From contig JAKTNV010000041.1 of the NCBI GenBank assembly GCA_022747635.1, positions 2,728,501 to 2,792,500 on the forward strand: a stretch of DNA of 64,000 nucleotides. The letters are read 5' to 3'. How positions within the stretch are numbered: position 1 is the stretch's first letter; each line of letters starts with the position of its first letter. The notes beneath the pieces are model-generated. The model was not told the DNA's origin. It made no database searches and saw nothing but the letters and a program-made list of their open reading frames with translations. Both the position numbers and the translations under genes were made by a program. Below, piece after piece: positions 22,955 to 34,164 of this stretch. This DNA is from Hetaerina americana (Eukaryota; Arthropoda; Insecta; Odonata; Calopterygidae).

Positions 22955-24570
22955 ACATACAAGTACGTATTGCAACTTAAATGGAGAAAACCCTGTTGAT
23001 GGATGCGACGCGCAAAAAGCTTCGATTCCAATCTTATTAGTTAGATCGGAGGTAACTTAAAAACATTTTAAGTCGTGTGTGCAAAACAGGATAAAAAATA
23101 AAAAAAATATTAGGTTTTCAGGATTTCCAAGGCAACAGCTGAGCCACCTTATGCTTCTTGGCAAAATGAGTGCGATTTATTTTCCATATTTGGCACAGGA
23201 AAGATATGCGGCTCTTGCTTAATGCTGCATCGCCAATTTAAGTTTATTTGATACACCTATTCGATAGGCTGAAGTTATATCTTTTAAAAATTGATTCTCT
23301 CCATCTAAATAACATCTCATTGCTTACCTTATACCTCCAAGCTGTTGGCTCAAAGTACAAGGGTACGCTTCAAGGATTAATGAAATGCCCCAGCAAGCTA
23401 GCAGCTTCCAAACCAAATGAAGCATTTCCACCGGTGAACCAGGGAATTCAATTCTGATTCCCAAAATTGGATCGAGAAAATAGTATATTGCCAGCGAAAA
23501 TCTAATTACATTGAATTAATTGTGCTGACGAAAAGCGTAGCGCGCAACATATAATCACTGAAGATGACGGACCGATGATTTCAGCGGTTTGTTAACCAAC
23601 TGAATCACTATTCTACATTCACGGGACCGTATTGAGAAAAAATTTAAATATGGATTGTGAAATGTGGAGGATCCGGAGAGGTAGAAGGAGAGACGAAGAG
23701 AGAGAGAAGGAAAGAGAGAGGGGAAAATATGGAGAGGGATGGAGGGACGCGGTCCCCTGCCCTCTGGCGCGTAATAACAAAACGATAACACTCAAATCTC
23801 GACGTCATTCCGTCACTGAAGTATAAGAGGGTGGCTCACCCTTCCGCGCCACACCCCCTGCTCTCCCTTTCCCCGTCATCCCCTTCCCCCTTTCATCCCC
23901 TTCCCAGAGGTCTTTATTCACTCCGATCACGGCGGGGATATCCATTTCGTCGCCGCAGCTCGAGAATTTCTCATTACACCGCGCTAACTCTGGGTTCGCC
24001 GCTCTCGGGGTCCCCTCCCCCACCCTTTCACCCTCGCGCATCTCCGCGTGTCGCTCCCCTGCCCACTTCCATCCCCCTGGATTTGGGGAGAGGGGACGGT
24101 GGGCTTGCGGGGGAGTTGGTGGGGAGTCTAAAGGGGCGGCGGATCCCAATAGTCACGCTCCCATTCCCGTGAAAAACTACCCTAACCCCGAATCACAATC
24201 CCCGCACCCCTATATTCCTTTCCGCCCTTCTCCGCCTTCCTTGCACTCCCAAGGACCCCCCCCCCCACATACACGTCCGCGTCTCCTTCCACCCTCCGTC
24301 AATAACCCCCTCCCATTCTCCCGACCCCCCGCCTCCCCGGCATTCCCGCCGCTGTGTGCCGCCGAGCGCTTCCACCTAACTGGATAAAGTGACTGTCGCA
24401 GCGCCCCCCCCCTCCTGCAGCACACTGATTCCTTCTCCCTCCCACGCACGCCTAAACGCGGTGCACCCAGAGAATGAATGGCTCATTCCCCCCCCCCCCT
24501 CCGAATGTCCTAATGATAGCACACAGTGGCGAAACCATGGTCGGCAACAAATACCAATTACTGTGTTTCT
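22955..24570. other. No recognisable gene; C-rich and purine-rich blocks
   Basis: A GAGAGA-rich block at about 23690-23740, and long C-rich stretches with poly-C runs between 23830 and 24520. Proline-rich open frames here follow from composition. No domain or splice-bounded exon is recognisable. Confidence 0.5.
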
Positions 24571-24574
24571 ATTA

Positions 24575-25235
24575 TCTATTACATGCTCTTCAATTCCGCA
24601 TAGATTCTATCACTCTTTGTTCTTGCCGACATATCCATCCTTTTCCTACCTCCACCTGGCTTTCCTAAAGTCCTCTCCTCTATCGCAGTCGTCAGCAATC
24701 CATCATCGATCGAAGTTCTCCGCACCCATCCGCACTGCATACTTTGGCTCTCTCCAGCAGTCCATCCCTGCCAACTTGACCATCTGGATCCACGACACTC
24801 CATAGATATTTATACTCTACTCTAGCCATTGCCCTCCTTTTTCAACCTTCAACTGAGCTGTCCTCTTTCTTAGAAACCTCATATTCCTTGCTTTGTGTTG
24901 AATATCAACCTATACCTATCGAACTGATTTTCTAATCTGCTCAGCAATGACTTTAGCTCCTTGGCTGACTGACATACTAAATCTTGATCATCCGCAATCA
25001 TAACCGATTCTATGAACTCCGCATCCTTTCACCAATTCCTCTCACCACGCCCCCTTTTACCATTTCCTCCGCACACACGTTGAAAAACACCGGTGGCAGT
25101 GGGCATTTCAGCCTCCTCCTAAGAACTGCCCATCCCGGCACTTGAACCTTAGTGGCCTGAGATGTGTACGGATTGCGAATTGGTCAGAACACACACACTT
25201 CGTGTTTATGAAAGCCCTGATAAAGGTTTGTTAGA
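24575..25235 (-). mobile_element. Old LINE RT fragment (RTE-like relative)
   Basis: Minus strand: a decayed segment matching the motif B-C region of the local RTE-like family (upstream, about 25235-24940), then LTTAIEERTLGKPGGGRKRM (about 24700-24630), corresponding to the LLRTVIEGR...GKR...GRKR C-terminus of such LINEs. It diverges much more than the copies at 5, 29 and 61 kb, so it is an older insertion or a sister family. Confidence 0.62.
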
Positions 25236-25239
25236 ACCC

Positions 25240-27675
25240 ATCTTGCTTTCTTAGAATAAATCCAAGGATAAATTATTAACCCCAGGGATCAAAAGAAAGG
25301 CTATTTGATAGTGGGACAAATCATGTCACATTGGAAGAGACGGAGGAAACTGTGGTCGACCACCATGGATTCTGGGGACGATTCAACGCCCCCCCCTGCT
25401 CTGATATTTGTGGGTCCCCGGGGGGAGTGGGGACCTGACTCCATTTCCTAGATTGTATAATCCCTCTGTTCTCTTAATCTTACATTCTTCGTGGCTAACT
25501 TGACTTGCACCTATCAAAGCGATCTTCGAGATAAAGAATATGTCTTGCTGTTGAGATAAATTGAAGCAGGCAATTCGGAATTTAATCATGGAATGCATCG
25601 TGGGTGAATGAGACAATAATTGGGCCAGTGGATGCATGCTGCTTTCAAAATTAACGCACAACATGCAGTTCTAAGGTTTGCGCAACATTGCTGCTCAGAA
25701 ATTTAAGCGAGTGAATTGATTTGGGGCGAAATAAAGAGTAAATATATATAATGAGTAGACGTATGGATTAGTGAAAACTGAAAAACATTTGGTAGCTTTG
25801 CACACTTCTTTAAGTTTTATGCCGAACCGATTCAGGCTATTTTACATCATCCATCACCAAAAGCAGTTTTAATAGAGATAAGATAATATTGGAACCGGTT
25901 AGGTATTTCAATAAATGAGGGTGAAAAATTATTTTTTTCGATCTTCATTTATAATGCTCACAAATTCGCAGTGCATACCAATGATTCCACGCAATGAGTA
26001 GTGCGAAGTGCTAGACTTTCGAGTGCGCACGCGCCTGCAGAGAATAATTTATGTAATCACGCATTTATTCGCATTGATATTGTCCTAATTTTCAAAATGC
26101 ATGATTCTAGGAGCGTTTTCGAACGACAAGTTACTTTGGCCACCTTTTACTTCAACTTGTCGAAAAGTAAAAATTCCAGTCTAAAAAAAATCCTACAACA
26201 AATGTATTTTAAGTCGCAAAAAATATTAAATCTATAAGTTGACTTGTGTGCCATATTTTTATAAAGAATAAATTTTACTTGCACATGCCGCAGCATCAAT
26301 TACCGCGCTGTTTGTAATGCTTAGAGCGTCATGTTTCTGCTACGTTGAACAAATGCGTTGCGGAGTTCGAACTGAGGTTGAATTCCATTATTCTCCGATT
26401 AAACCTTTTTCACTCATTGTAAACGAAAAGTCGCACTAAGCAATGGAACACTTATAAACACACACACACACACACCCGCACGTGAAAGCACTCACTCGCC
26501 ACGGGGAAATGGCTTGATGAGACAAATCCCGCTTCTCCCTTCGCTTGCACGCACGCGAGTTCCATTTTCAGAGGAGGACACTACGCGTCGGCCTTGGTTT
26601 GCCCCCTGAGGAAAAACACTTTCCAGAATCGGACCTTGGTAAATTAAAAATATTCAGAAAATGGTTCATCAGTTGTGAACGGGAGGAGGGAGGTGTGCAG
26701 TCCAAGGGAAGAGCCCAATCCAGGGATCGCCCACCCCCGTCCACGCCCCACCCCCCGGGCCGCTATTCCTTATTCCCTCCATCTCCTTCCTTCCGAAAGG
26801 CATCATTCCCTTGCCTCCGCCGCTCGCGAACTCTTCCCCAATCGACTCATGCCAGAGAACCACTCTCCACCCCGCCAACCAACCCCTCCCATTTCCTCAT
26901 TTTAGTTCGGTTCTTTATTCTATTAAACCCCCTTTAGGCTTTCCAAAAAGTCTATTCTCTCCCTTCCATTGCCTACTTAACAAGCTTACGTCCCCAGCAC
27001 GGCCCCCAGCATCCCACTCAGCCTCTCAAAATCTCCCTCCTTCACCCAATTCCCTGCCTGCAACGAATTCCGCCGAGAAACCCACTCTCCCCACGCCACG
27101 CTTCAAAATTCGTCATTTATCTCTCCCCCTTTGACCGAATTATTTTTTCATTTCGCCCCCTCCCCGCACTTTAAATGGTTTTACTTCATCATCTTGCCTC
27201 AAAGATTACATTGTGATCCCATGCATCGGCATTTGTAATAATTAGGCGCATTTATTCACATGCATAATATTGTAAACTAAATTTACATAAGGCAAATGTA
27301 AATCCAAAGAAACGCTCAATAATCTATGAAGAAATTATGAGTAACTGCAGTGCTTACCTCGATTGGTGGTACGGCTTTCATAAGAGAAAGTTAACTCCGA
27401 AACCAATCGGAATTTCATTTGAATTAAAAAATATATGAAAAATTCTCAGTTACTAGTCCAACCACTTATTTACTTCAAAACTGAGATTTTATTCCAATAT
27501 ACTTTGACAAATTTTGCTCTGCATACAAATTTTTGTAGATTAGAATATAATCAACGACACTCGAAGCACTGAAAACTACATACCAACGACACGTTTTCTT
27601 TTGGGGTGGACAAGAGCCAAACATTTTTATTTGAAGTATTTTAGGGCAATTACATCATTTAATCTCTCCCAAGGA
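25240..27675. other. No recognisable gene; short (CA)n
   Basis: A (CA)n run lies at about 26459-26475. Other parts are AT-rich or C-rich (26690-27130) without domain-like open frames. Confidence 0.5.
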
Positions 27676-28022
27676 ATACAACCTTGGCGTGATGGAAGGG
27701 CTTGTGCGTTCCCATGACCCCTAGAGCTGTGCTGGTGGGAATAATAATAATTGCTCCTGGTAGGGTCACCCATGCCAGATAGCTCGAAGGTTAGGAGCCT
27801 GACGAAAGGTAGTCCACGCAGCGTCTGTTCCTCAGTGAGGCGGCTGCAATTACTGCAATGACCCCAGTGGGGCGGCCAGTAAGTGATGGTGTCACGTTAA
27901 AAACACTATTGAGGAAAGCAACAGGAAACCACCTAAACATTCATTCCCAAGATTTAAATGACGGACGATACGGGGAATTTGAGTCCTGAAAACTACGGGA
28001 TCGGCCCAATCGGCCGTGTGCC

Positions 28023-28298
28023 GTGCCCGGCAGCGGGAGAGGCAAGGCTTCCGCGGTCGTCATCACACGAAACCTATGCAAGGGAAAACCGACAGCAGTA
28101 GGAAGAACGTGGAATGTTAGCACAATTATGAGGACAAGGGAATTCCAGAATATTAAGCAAGAGATGGAAAGAGGAGATATAAATATCTTAGGTCTATGCG
28201 AGGAGAGAAGAAAGGTTAGCGGGGATTACTGGAGTAAAAGCTATAGAATAAGATTCAGAAGTGGGGGAAGGAGCCAACTAGGGGCTGCCATAATATAG
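28023..28298 (+). pseudogene. LINE endonuclease N-terminus, truncated (copy 3)
   Basis: 91 codons including CKGKPTAVGRTWNVSTIMRT, QEMERGDINILGLCEERRK and SGGRSQLGAAII, equivalent to the endonuclease blocks at 5997-6365. The glutamate in the GLCE motif is kept, but the following W is lost. A stop follows at about residue 91. Confidence 0.8.
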
Positions 28299-28577
28299 AA
28301 TAAAGTAATAGGAAGAAGAGTAGGAAACATATAGCAACCAACAGATAGGATATTACTAGTAAAGTTAAACAGAACCGACGAACTTAGCCATGTCCTGGTA
28401 CACATGTAACCAAGCAACCAAAAGATGGAAGAAATATTTAGTACTCTATGGTAAAGGACTTTGGTGAACAAAGTTAGACATAGAAAACGAACATGACGTA
28501 GAGGAAGATATCTTAGGTCCTGGCATAATCGATGATGAGATAGCGAGAGCATTAAGGGAGATGAAACTAATAAGGCC

Positions 28578-28913
28578 GTGGAGGTGGATAATATTCCCGC
28601 GGAACTATTGAAATGTTTAGGCAAAGGTGGGAGGAAGAAGCTATATGGGCTGAATCGTAGTATTTATGAGGAGGGAATCTGGCCGGAAGACTTTGTGAGA
28701 TCAATTTTAGTTCCTGTTCCGAAAAAGGTAAAGGCTACATCATGTGAGGACTACAGGACAATAAGTTTGATATCCCACGCAGCTAAAGTTGTTCTCAGGA
28801 TCATAAACAAAAGAATAGAGAGTAGGGCAAATGATTACTTAGGGGATGATCAGTTTGAGTTTAGGAAGGGGAGAGGTACGCGTGATGCCATTGCAGTAAT
28901 GAGATCGAGATAA
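28578..28913 (+). pseudogene. LINE RT N-terminal portion (copy 3)
   Basis: 111 codons: IPAELLKCLGKGG, YEEGIWPEDFVRSILVPVPK, EDYRTISLISHAAKVVLRI and FRKGRGTRDAIAVMR. These are the RT fingers. The frame breaks just before motif A, which continues in another frame (CFVDFEKAFDRV at about 28950). Confidence 0.8.
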
Positions 28914-29158
28914 TCGAGAGGAATATAGAACACAACCAGGAGGTATTTTCCTGTTTCGTAGATTTCGAAAAAGCGTTTGATAGAGTGATTTGGGAAAAAA
29001 TAATGAGTATTCTGCAGAAAATAGGAATAGATTGGAGGGAAATGAGGCTAATCCGCAACCTGTATATGTATCACACTGCTCAGGTGCGGGTGAGAAACGG
29101 GGAGTCCCGATGGGCAGTGTTAGGAAGAGGTGTAAGGTAGGGTTGCCCATTATCACCG

Positions 29159-29368
29159 TTGATGTTCAACCTGTATGCAGAGGAAATGATCAAAGAGGCA
29201 TGGGAAGAACTAGAGGTCGGAATGAAAGTGGGCGGGGAATTCGTAAAATCAGTTAGGTTTGCTGATGACCAAGCTTTAGTTTGTCAGTCAGCCAAGGGGT
29301 TGCAAGCATTGCTGAGTGAATTGGAAATTCAGTGCGATAGGTATGGGATGAGAATCAATATTAATTAA
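29159..29368 (+). pseudogene. LINE RT motif C region (copy 3)
   Basis: 69 codons from FNLYAEEMIKEAWEEL through GGEFVKSVRFADDQALVCQ to LSELEIQCDRYG. The catalytic aspartates are intact. A stop (TAA) replaces a lysine of the NINKTK motif at the end. Confidence 0.8.
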
Positions 29369-29377
29369 AAAAATGTT

Positions 29378-29698
29378 ATGGGATTTTCTAGAAAGAAAAA
29401 GGCTAAGCTTAACATTAAAATAGGAGGGCAAAAACTAGAGCAGGTAGAACAGTTTACGTATCTCGGAAGTGTTTTGGACCAACACGGTCAAAGTAGAAGG
29501 GTTATAAGGAGAAGAATTGCCCTAGGCAAAGATGCTTTCACGAGGAGGAGGGAGTTGATGACAGGGACGTTGAGTAAGGATGTTAAGAAAAGACTCGTCA
29601 AAACTTTGATATGGAGCGTAGCTATAAACGGTACGGAAACGTTGTCATTGAAGCAGGAGGATAGACGTAGACTGGAGGCTTTTGAAATGTGGGTGTAG
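29378..29698 (+). pseudogene. LINE RT thumb (copy 3)
   Basis: 106 codons, GFSRKKKAKLNIKIGGQKLE to RRLEAFEMWV, in register with the preceding piece apart from the stop. It ends at a TAG within the VWRRM motif. Confidence 0.8.
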
Positions 29699-30064
29699 AG
29701 AAGAATGGAGAAGGTGAAATGGACAGAGAAGAAAACAAATGAGGGAGTACTTGATATGATGGGCGAAGAGAGGGGTTTGTAGGGAGCAATCCTATGGAGG
29801 CAGGAATAGTGGATGAAGGGTGTACGGACGGCAGTAGGATGTTGAAGACTGTGATAGAGGGGAGAATTTTATGCAAACGAGGAAAGGGAAGGAACAGGAT
29901 AGGGATGTTGGACGGGATGAAGGGAGGAAGAAAGTTCTCAGAGCTGAAGAGGGACCTGATGTAGAGTGGGATGTTGTGTTTTGCTAGGGGCCACAAATTG
30001 TTGAATTAGTAATTTTGTCCATCCAAAAACCTACCTTTACCGGTAGATTAACTAATAATAATAA

Positions 30065-30460
30065 TACTTGTCCAATAACCGTTTATTCTCCGAGGATCAC
30101 GTGTTCGCGCCTGCCTTCTCTACCTTAGAGTTCAATATTCAAGTGTATGCTTGCAAAAGCCTTGTGCAAAGGCATCGCAACGATTCCCCAAACCCCTTAC
30201 AGTTACGACTTGGCACCAGCAGATTATTTTCTCTTCCCAAAAGTGTAATCGTCCCTTTATCAGGACATCACTCCCATGGGACCATAAGGACGGCAAAGAA
30301 TCTTACACGCTTGTACCCTTAAGGGCCTTCCCCTACCAAGGAGCCTTCGAGTCGTGGAAATCTTGGTGGCCAAAGTGTCAAATGCGGTCGTACAATTTCA
30401 TTCTGATCACTTATTGTCCGTGGAAAAAATACGACTTAAATCCATCTTTTCTCCACTCAA
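30065..30460 (+). mobile_element. Mariner transposase relic, internally deleted (pair with 52250-52660)
   Basis: Read across frames, the middle gives LAPADYFLFPKVKSSL (the third catalytic Asp region of mariner transposases), then EPSSRGNLGGQS / GAFESWKSWWPKC, equivalent to the C-terminal FxxWxxRxxKC motif. The segment TATGCTTGCAAAAGCCTTGTGCA before it parallels 52334-52360, so the two copies share one internal deletion. No TIRs could be placed. Confidence 0.6.
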
Positions 30461-30464
30461 TATC

Positions 30465-31030
30465 TATAATTTTACTGTCATGATTTCTCCTACCGTAGAA
30501 GATTTGGGCAATAATACATTATCAAAGTCATTCCTTGACCACCAAAGGCATCTGTATTCTCCCCTATAACGCGCTTGCTCATTCATCTCGAAGTCCGGCG
30601 AGGAATTAAGGCGAGATTGCTTTGTAATTTCGCCACATCTTTCCTAAAGAAAAGCTAGATGTATGATGCTACATACCTGGTGAGTACTCATCTCCTACCA
30701 CTCACCAAACCGGGGTTGGTGACTACCGGATTGGGAGACATGCGACACAAAGTCCACTGGATTAAGAAAATCGAATTGATCTTTTCAAATTTATTCTTCG
30801 AATGATTTCTATGATAGCATATTTTTTGCAAAAGTAATTTACGTAACATGAATTTTTATATTTACCATAAAAAGAAATTACTTGAGAATATCAACTTTGC
30901 AGTAGCCGTTAACAATGTACCAAGCGTCTTCCCCCACGTCGGAATAAATCATATCATGCGTTTTCGAATTATATAATAGCTAGATAAAGAATGTGACAGT
31001 TTAATTGTCGCTCCTTATTAAAGTGGATAA
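30465..31030. other. No recognisable gene
   Basis: Spacer between a mariner relic and a SINE, with no domain-like sequence. Confidence 0.45.
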
Positions 31031-31033
31031 ATA

Positions 31034-31361
31034 GAAATCTAAGGGGATCGAGATGGTGCGGGGGCTAACGTACTAGCTTCCCACCCTAAGGGCGCGGGTT
31101 CAAATCCTGACGGTGTTGAATATTTTTCAGAGGTATCTCGATCTCTACTTGAGGTTCTTTGTGGAGGGCACTTTGAGTGAGTACGCCGTCCGTCGGATGG
31201 GACGTTAAACTGCGGACCCCTTGGCGCCATTCCTAAAGAGTAGGCTAATGCCGACGCCGGGTTTCTCTCCACCCTTCATCATTTCCCATCCATCCCCTAT
31301 GGCGCAAATGACCTTAGCTGTCGGTCGCCTCTCCTATAAACTACTACTACTTGAAATCTAA
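31034..31361 (+). mobile_element. tRNA-derived SINE, family C, with 9-bp target-site duplication
   Basis: Target-site duplication GAAATCTAA at 31034-31042 and 31353-31361 brackets a 310-bp unit. The head has an A-box-like start (GGGGGCTAACGTACTAGC) and a B-box GGTTCAAATCC near 31098-31108. The body contains CGTCGGATGGGACGTTAAAC, a motif seen in several animal SINE families, and the end carries short CTA repeats. Pol III transcription from the head is expected for the family but not shown. Confidence 0.82.
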
Positions 31362-31574
31362 TTTCATTCAAACTCTAAAGTAAAATATTTGCTGCCATCT
31401 CCGTGCAGCAACAGAAATTCATCGTTAAAAAAATTTGCTTTTTCGATATGAAAAATTTCCGGAACCGTGCATCAAAATCACCCTTAGGCTATGTTGCTTT
31501 CAGAGTCTTCCTATTTATGCCAAAGATTAGGAGCCTGTACTCAGTACCGTCTAGGTGTATATGGCCCCCAAATA

Positions 31575-31835
31575 CCACGCTAGATAGGTAGAAGGGTAGG
31601 AATAAGACGGAAGAAAGGTAGTCCGCGCAGCGTCTGGTCCTCAGTGAGGCGACTGCAAAGGCGTTTGACCCCAGCGGATCGCCTACTCTTGACATATGGC
31701 GTCGCATTTAAACCGCTATTGATGAAGGCAGAGAAAAAACACCTCAATTATTAATGCGGAAAGTCTTATGATGGTCACTCTAATGACAATGACTTCCGTC
31801 AACTTTGGGAATTGGCCCAATCGGATTCCCGAAAA
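31575..31835 (+). mobile_element. RTE-like LINE 5' UTR fragment
   Basis: Shares GAAAGGTAGTCCGCGCAGCG, CCTCAGTGAGGCG and GAATTGGCCCAATCGG with the 5' UTRs at 27.7-28.0 and (inverted) 6.4-6.7 kb. No coding part follows; a mariner relic starts at about 31849. Confidence 0.75.
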
Positions 31836-31848
31836 ATATCAGTTAGGC

Positions 31849-32625
31849 TACAGTGGATGCCCAAAAAGTAACCTCTGTTATGCTGCTATAAACATACACT
31901 TCAATAGATGCAGAAATGTCATATTTTCATCTCAAAACCATATATTTCTACTATTTTTGACTAAATATTTGCTAAATAGATTTAAACATTTTTCATATCT
32001 TTCTGAACTAGTTTTCAAATTCCTCCACCTTAAAATCTGCCGCCTGTGATCGCAGTCTACCGATGACGCGGCATCTTGAAGTTCCTCGCCGAGACGAGCA
32101 CGAAACATGTAGTAGCCAAAATTTCAGTCGTGCTCCCACACATCGGAACCATAGAAATATGAGGAAAACTTTCTAAAGGTTTCAGATATCGTAAAACGCC
32201 GGTTATCACAAACGAATCCATCAATTATCCAGTGTAGTTCCTTGTTCAGCACGAATGGGGGCGGCCCCTTCTGTCATCATCATCATGGACATTTGTCCAT
32301 TCACTCTAAACAGCACTGACGCAAAACGCTTATTTTCATGCATTACATTTAGCCTGAATAGAGCAGTTTTTACCGATGAATTTCAGCAGATTTAATTTTT
32401 TTAATCAGTAAAAACTTTATCACTGAACGGACTTCGCATTTCGTGGGAATTTCAATTGTATTGCTCATGTTGGCTCGCTATTGTCCGACAAGCGGCGCGA
32501 CCTTCCGAGCACTGCAGCTCGAGGCGTACTGAATTAGGTTATTGCGCGTGAATACAGCAACGATTCGGCTCCCTCTTCCACTAATTCTCACGCTATACAA
32601 AAACGGAGTTTATTTTGTGGATATC
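31849..32625 (-). mobile_element. Mariner relic, copy B, internally deleted
   Basis: On the minus strand an ATG at 32468 begins MSNTIEIPTKCEVRSVIKFL, the N-terminus of a mariner transposase. Further on come DNRRFTISE (second HTH) and finally ERYEKCLNLF-like residues near the left end, the C-terminal motif. The catalytic core between is gone. The left end, CAGTGGATGCCCAAAAAGTA, is a plausible terminal repeat, but I could not find its inverted partner on the right. A related copy is at 21325-21910. Confidence 0.68.
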
Positions 32626-32824
32626 ACTAGTATATTGTGATTAAGCACACATTCAACAACATTTTGACTTGTTTTTATTGAAAAGTTGCGGATTAAAATT
32701 GTAATTCAGTAACAATGAAGTATTGTGTACCAAAAGTACAGAAGTGGGAAGACAGCTTAGGAAATGGAATGTTGAAAAATAGTTCGAGTGACAACAAATG
32801 GGCATAAACAGGCCTTAAAAAATA

Positions 32825-32975
32825 CTACCTTGAACAAAAAGTTCCCGGAATAACCACCGTGTGGCGCTCCCATCGTTCCGATTTGAGTTCTGTTTTTTTT
32901 TGTTAAATTGGTACATCTGTTGTTGATATTCCCTTTAAATCTTAGTGTCATAACTTGACATTTGCAAAAGTTACG
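32825..32975. repeat. Left long terminal inverted repeat of mariner
   Basis: 151 bp ending in AAAGTTACG; reverse complement of 34006-34155. It includes the presumed 5' UTR of the transposase gene. Confidence 0.93.
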
Positions 32976-33030
32976 TAGCCAAGAGTACATCTATCTCTGT
33001 GTGTGTTGGCGATTTTTTACAATTGCAGAA

Positions 33031-34146
33031 ATGGATTTAAATTTGCAACAACGAACTTGTATTAAATTTTGCGTAAAAAACGGATTTAGTGGCGCACGGA
33101 CGTTGGAAATGTTGGAAAAGTGTTTCGGCAACGATTCTCTAAAAAAAACGGTCGTTTACCAGTGGCACGAGCGGTTCAGAAGTGGTCGTGAGTCAATCGA
33201 AGATGATGAACGCAGTGGCAGACCATCGACATCGAAAGTCGGTGAAAAAATTGATAAAGTAAAAGAAATGTTGGTCAATAACCGCAAATTAACCATCAGA
33301 GAAATAGCGGAGGACTTGAACATTGCCTATGGATCCGCCCAAGACATTGTGGTTAATGATTTGGGTTTCCGTCGTGTAGCAGCAAAGTTGGTGCCAAAAG
33401 ACCTCAATTTCATGCAAAAAAGAGACCGTGTTGACGTCGCAAAAGACATGATTTGCGAGGCTGAATCCGATCCCACATTCATCAAAAGGATCATTACTGG
33501 AGACGAGACGTGGGTTTATGAGTACGACACGCAATCCAGACATCAGGCAAGTGAATGGCGTTCACCAAATGAGCCGAGACCAAAAAAACCACGTCGTTTT
33601 CAGTCAAAAAAGAAGGCAATTCTGACGGTTTTCATGGATTACAACGGTGTAGTGCATCATGAATTTTTGCCAGAAGGCCAGACAGTAAACAAAGAGTATT
33701 ATTTGGGCGTTATGAGACGTTTGCGTGAAGCAATTCGCCGAAAGAGACCAGAAATGTGGGCAGAAAACTCGTGGATTTTGCACCATGATAACGCACCGTC
33801 GCACAGTGCTATCATTATTCGTAATTTTTTGACGAAAAATGCAACAAATACCATCCAACAGCCACCGAATTCACCTGATTTGGCTCCCTGTGACTTCTTT
33901 CTGTTCAATCGAGTTAAAAAACCATTACGGGGAACGCGTTTTAGCAGCCGAGAGGAAGTAATGGAAAAATCGCAGGAAACACTGATGGACATACCGAAAA
34001 CCGACCGTAACTTTTGCAAATGTCAAGTTATGACACTAAGATTTAAAGGGAATATCAACAACAGATGTACCAATTTAACAAAAAAAACAGAACTCAAATC
34101 GGAACGATGGGAGCGCCACACGGTGGTTATTCCGGGAACTTTTTGA
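33031..34146 (+). CDS. Mariner transposase (DD34D), C-terminus replaced by TIR-encoded sequence
   Basis: Open for 371 codons from ATG 33031; an in-frame TTG further upstream at 32962 lies inside the TIR and is less likely as a start. Residues 1-60 form the first helix-turn-helix (IKFCVKNGF...VVYQWHERFRSGR), then DDERSGRPSTS, and a second HTH (RKLTIREIAEDLNIAYGS) up to about 115. The catalytic triad is D158 (TGDETWVYEYD), D253 (LHHDNAPSHSA) and D288 (SPDLAPCDFFLF), with 34 residues between the last two. Family members normally continue about 40 residues past the IPKTD-like segment with a WxxRxxKC motif. Here, from residue 326, the frame reads TIR sequence, so the native C-terminus is missing. 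It has excision and integration chemistry in principle; activity is doubtful without the C-terminus. Confidence 0.9.
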   Translation: MDLNLQQRTCIKFCVKNGFSGARTLEMLEKCFGNDSLKKTVVYQWHERFRSGRESIEDDERSGRPSTSKVGEKIDKVKEMLVNNRKLTIREIAEDLNIAYGSAQDIVVNDLGFRRVAAKLVPKDLNFMQKRDRVDVAKDMICEAESDPTFIKRIITGDETWVYEYDTQSRHQASEWRSPNEPRPKKPRRFQSKKKAILTVFMDYNGVVHHEFLPEGQTVNKEYYLGVMRRLREAIRRKRPEMWAENSWILHHDNAPSHSAIIIRNFLTKNATNTIQQPPNSPDLAPCDFFLFNRVKKPLRGTRFSSREEVMEKSQETLMDIPKTDRNFCKCQVMTLRFKGNINNRCTNLTKKTELKSERWERHTVVIPGTF

Positions 34147-34155
34147 TCAAGGTAG
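34006..34155. repeat. Right long terminal inverted repeat of mariner
   Basis: 150 bp, beginning CGTAACTTTTGCAAATGTC, the inverted copy of the left end. It encodes the last ~46 residues of the transposase frame. Confidence 0.93.
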
Positions 34156-34164
34156 TATATAGGC

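Larger units (their letters stand above)
27683..30059 (+). mobile_element. RTE/BovB-like LINE, copy 3, from 5' UTR to 3' tail
   Basis: The most complete plus-strand copy. It has the 5' UTR (27683-28020), endonuclease start (28023-28298), a deletion, then ELLKCLGKGGRKKLYGL, RSIYEEGIWPEDFVR and the RT domain (28578-29370), thumb (29378-29698), and the 3' end with CCATCCAAAAACCTACCTTT and a (TAA)n-like tail at 30048-30059. RT motif C is intact (RFADDQALV), but stops and frameshifts split the ORF and most of the endonuclease is gone. Its 5' end matches the copies at 6.4-6.7, 31.6 and 62.9-63.1 kb. Confidence 0.88.
32825..34155 (+). mobile_element. Mariner element, 1331 bp, TA-flanked, with unusual ~150-bp terminal inverted repeats
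   Basis: The ends CTACCTTGA ... TCAAGGTAG are flanked by TA at 32823-32824 and 34156-34157, the Tc1/mariner target duplication. The inverted repeats run 32825-32975 and 34006-34155 and are nearly identical (one base change near the tip, one T-run length difference), far longer than the roughly 30-bp TIRs usual for mariner. The transposase gene reads into the right repeat. Only this copy in the window has an uninterrupted transposase frame with all three catalytic aspartates. Confidence 0.95.
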
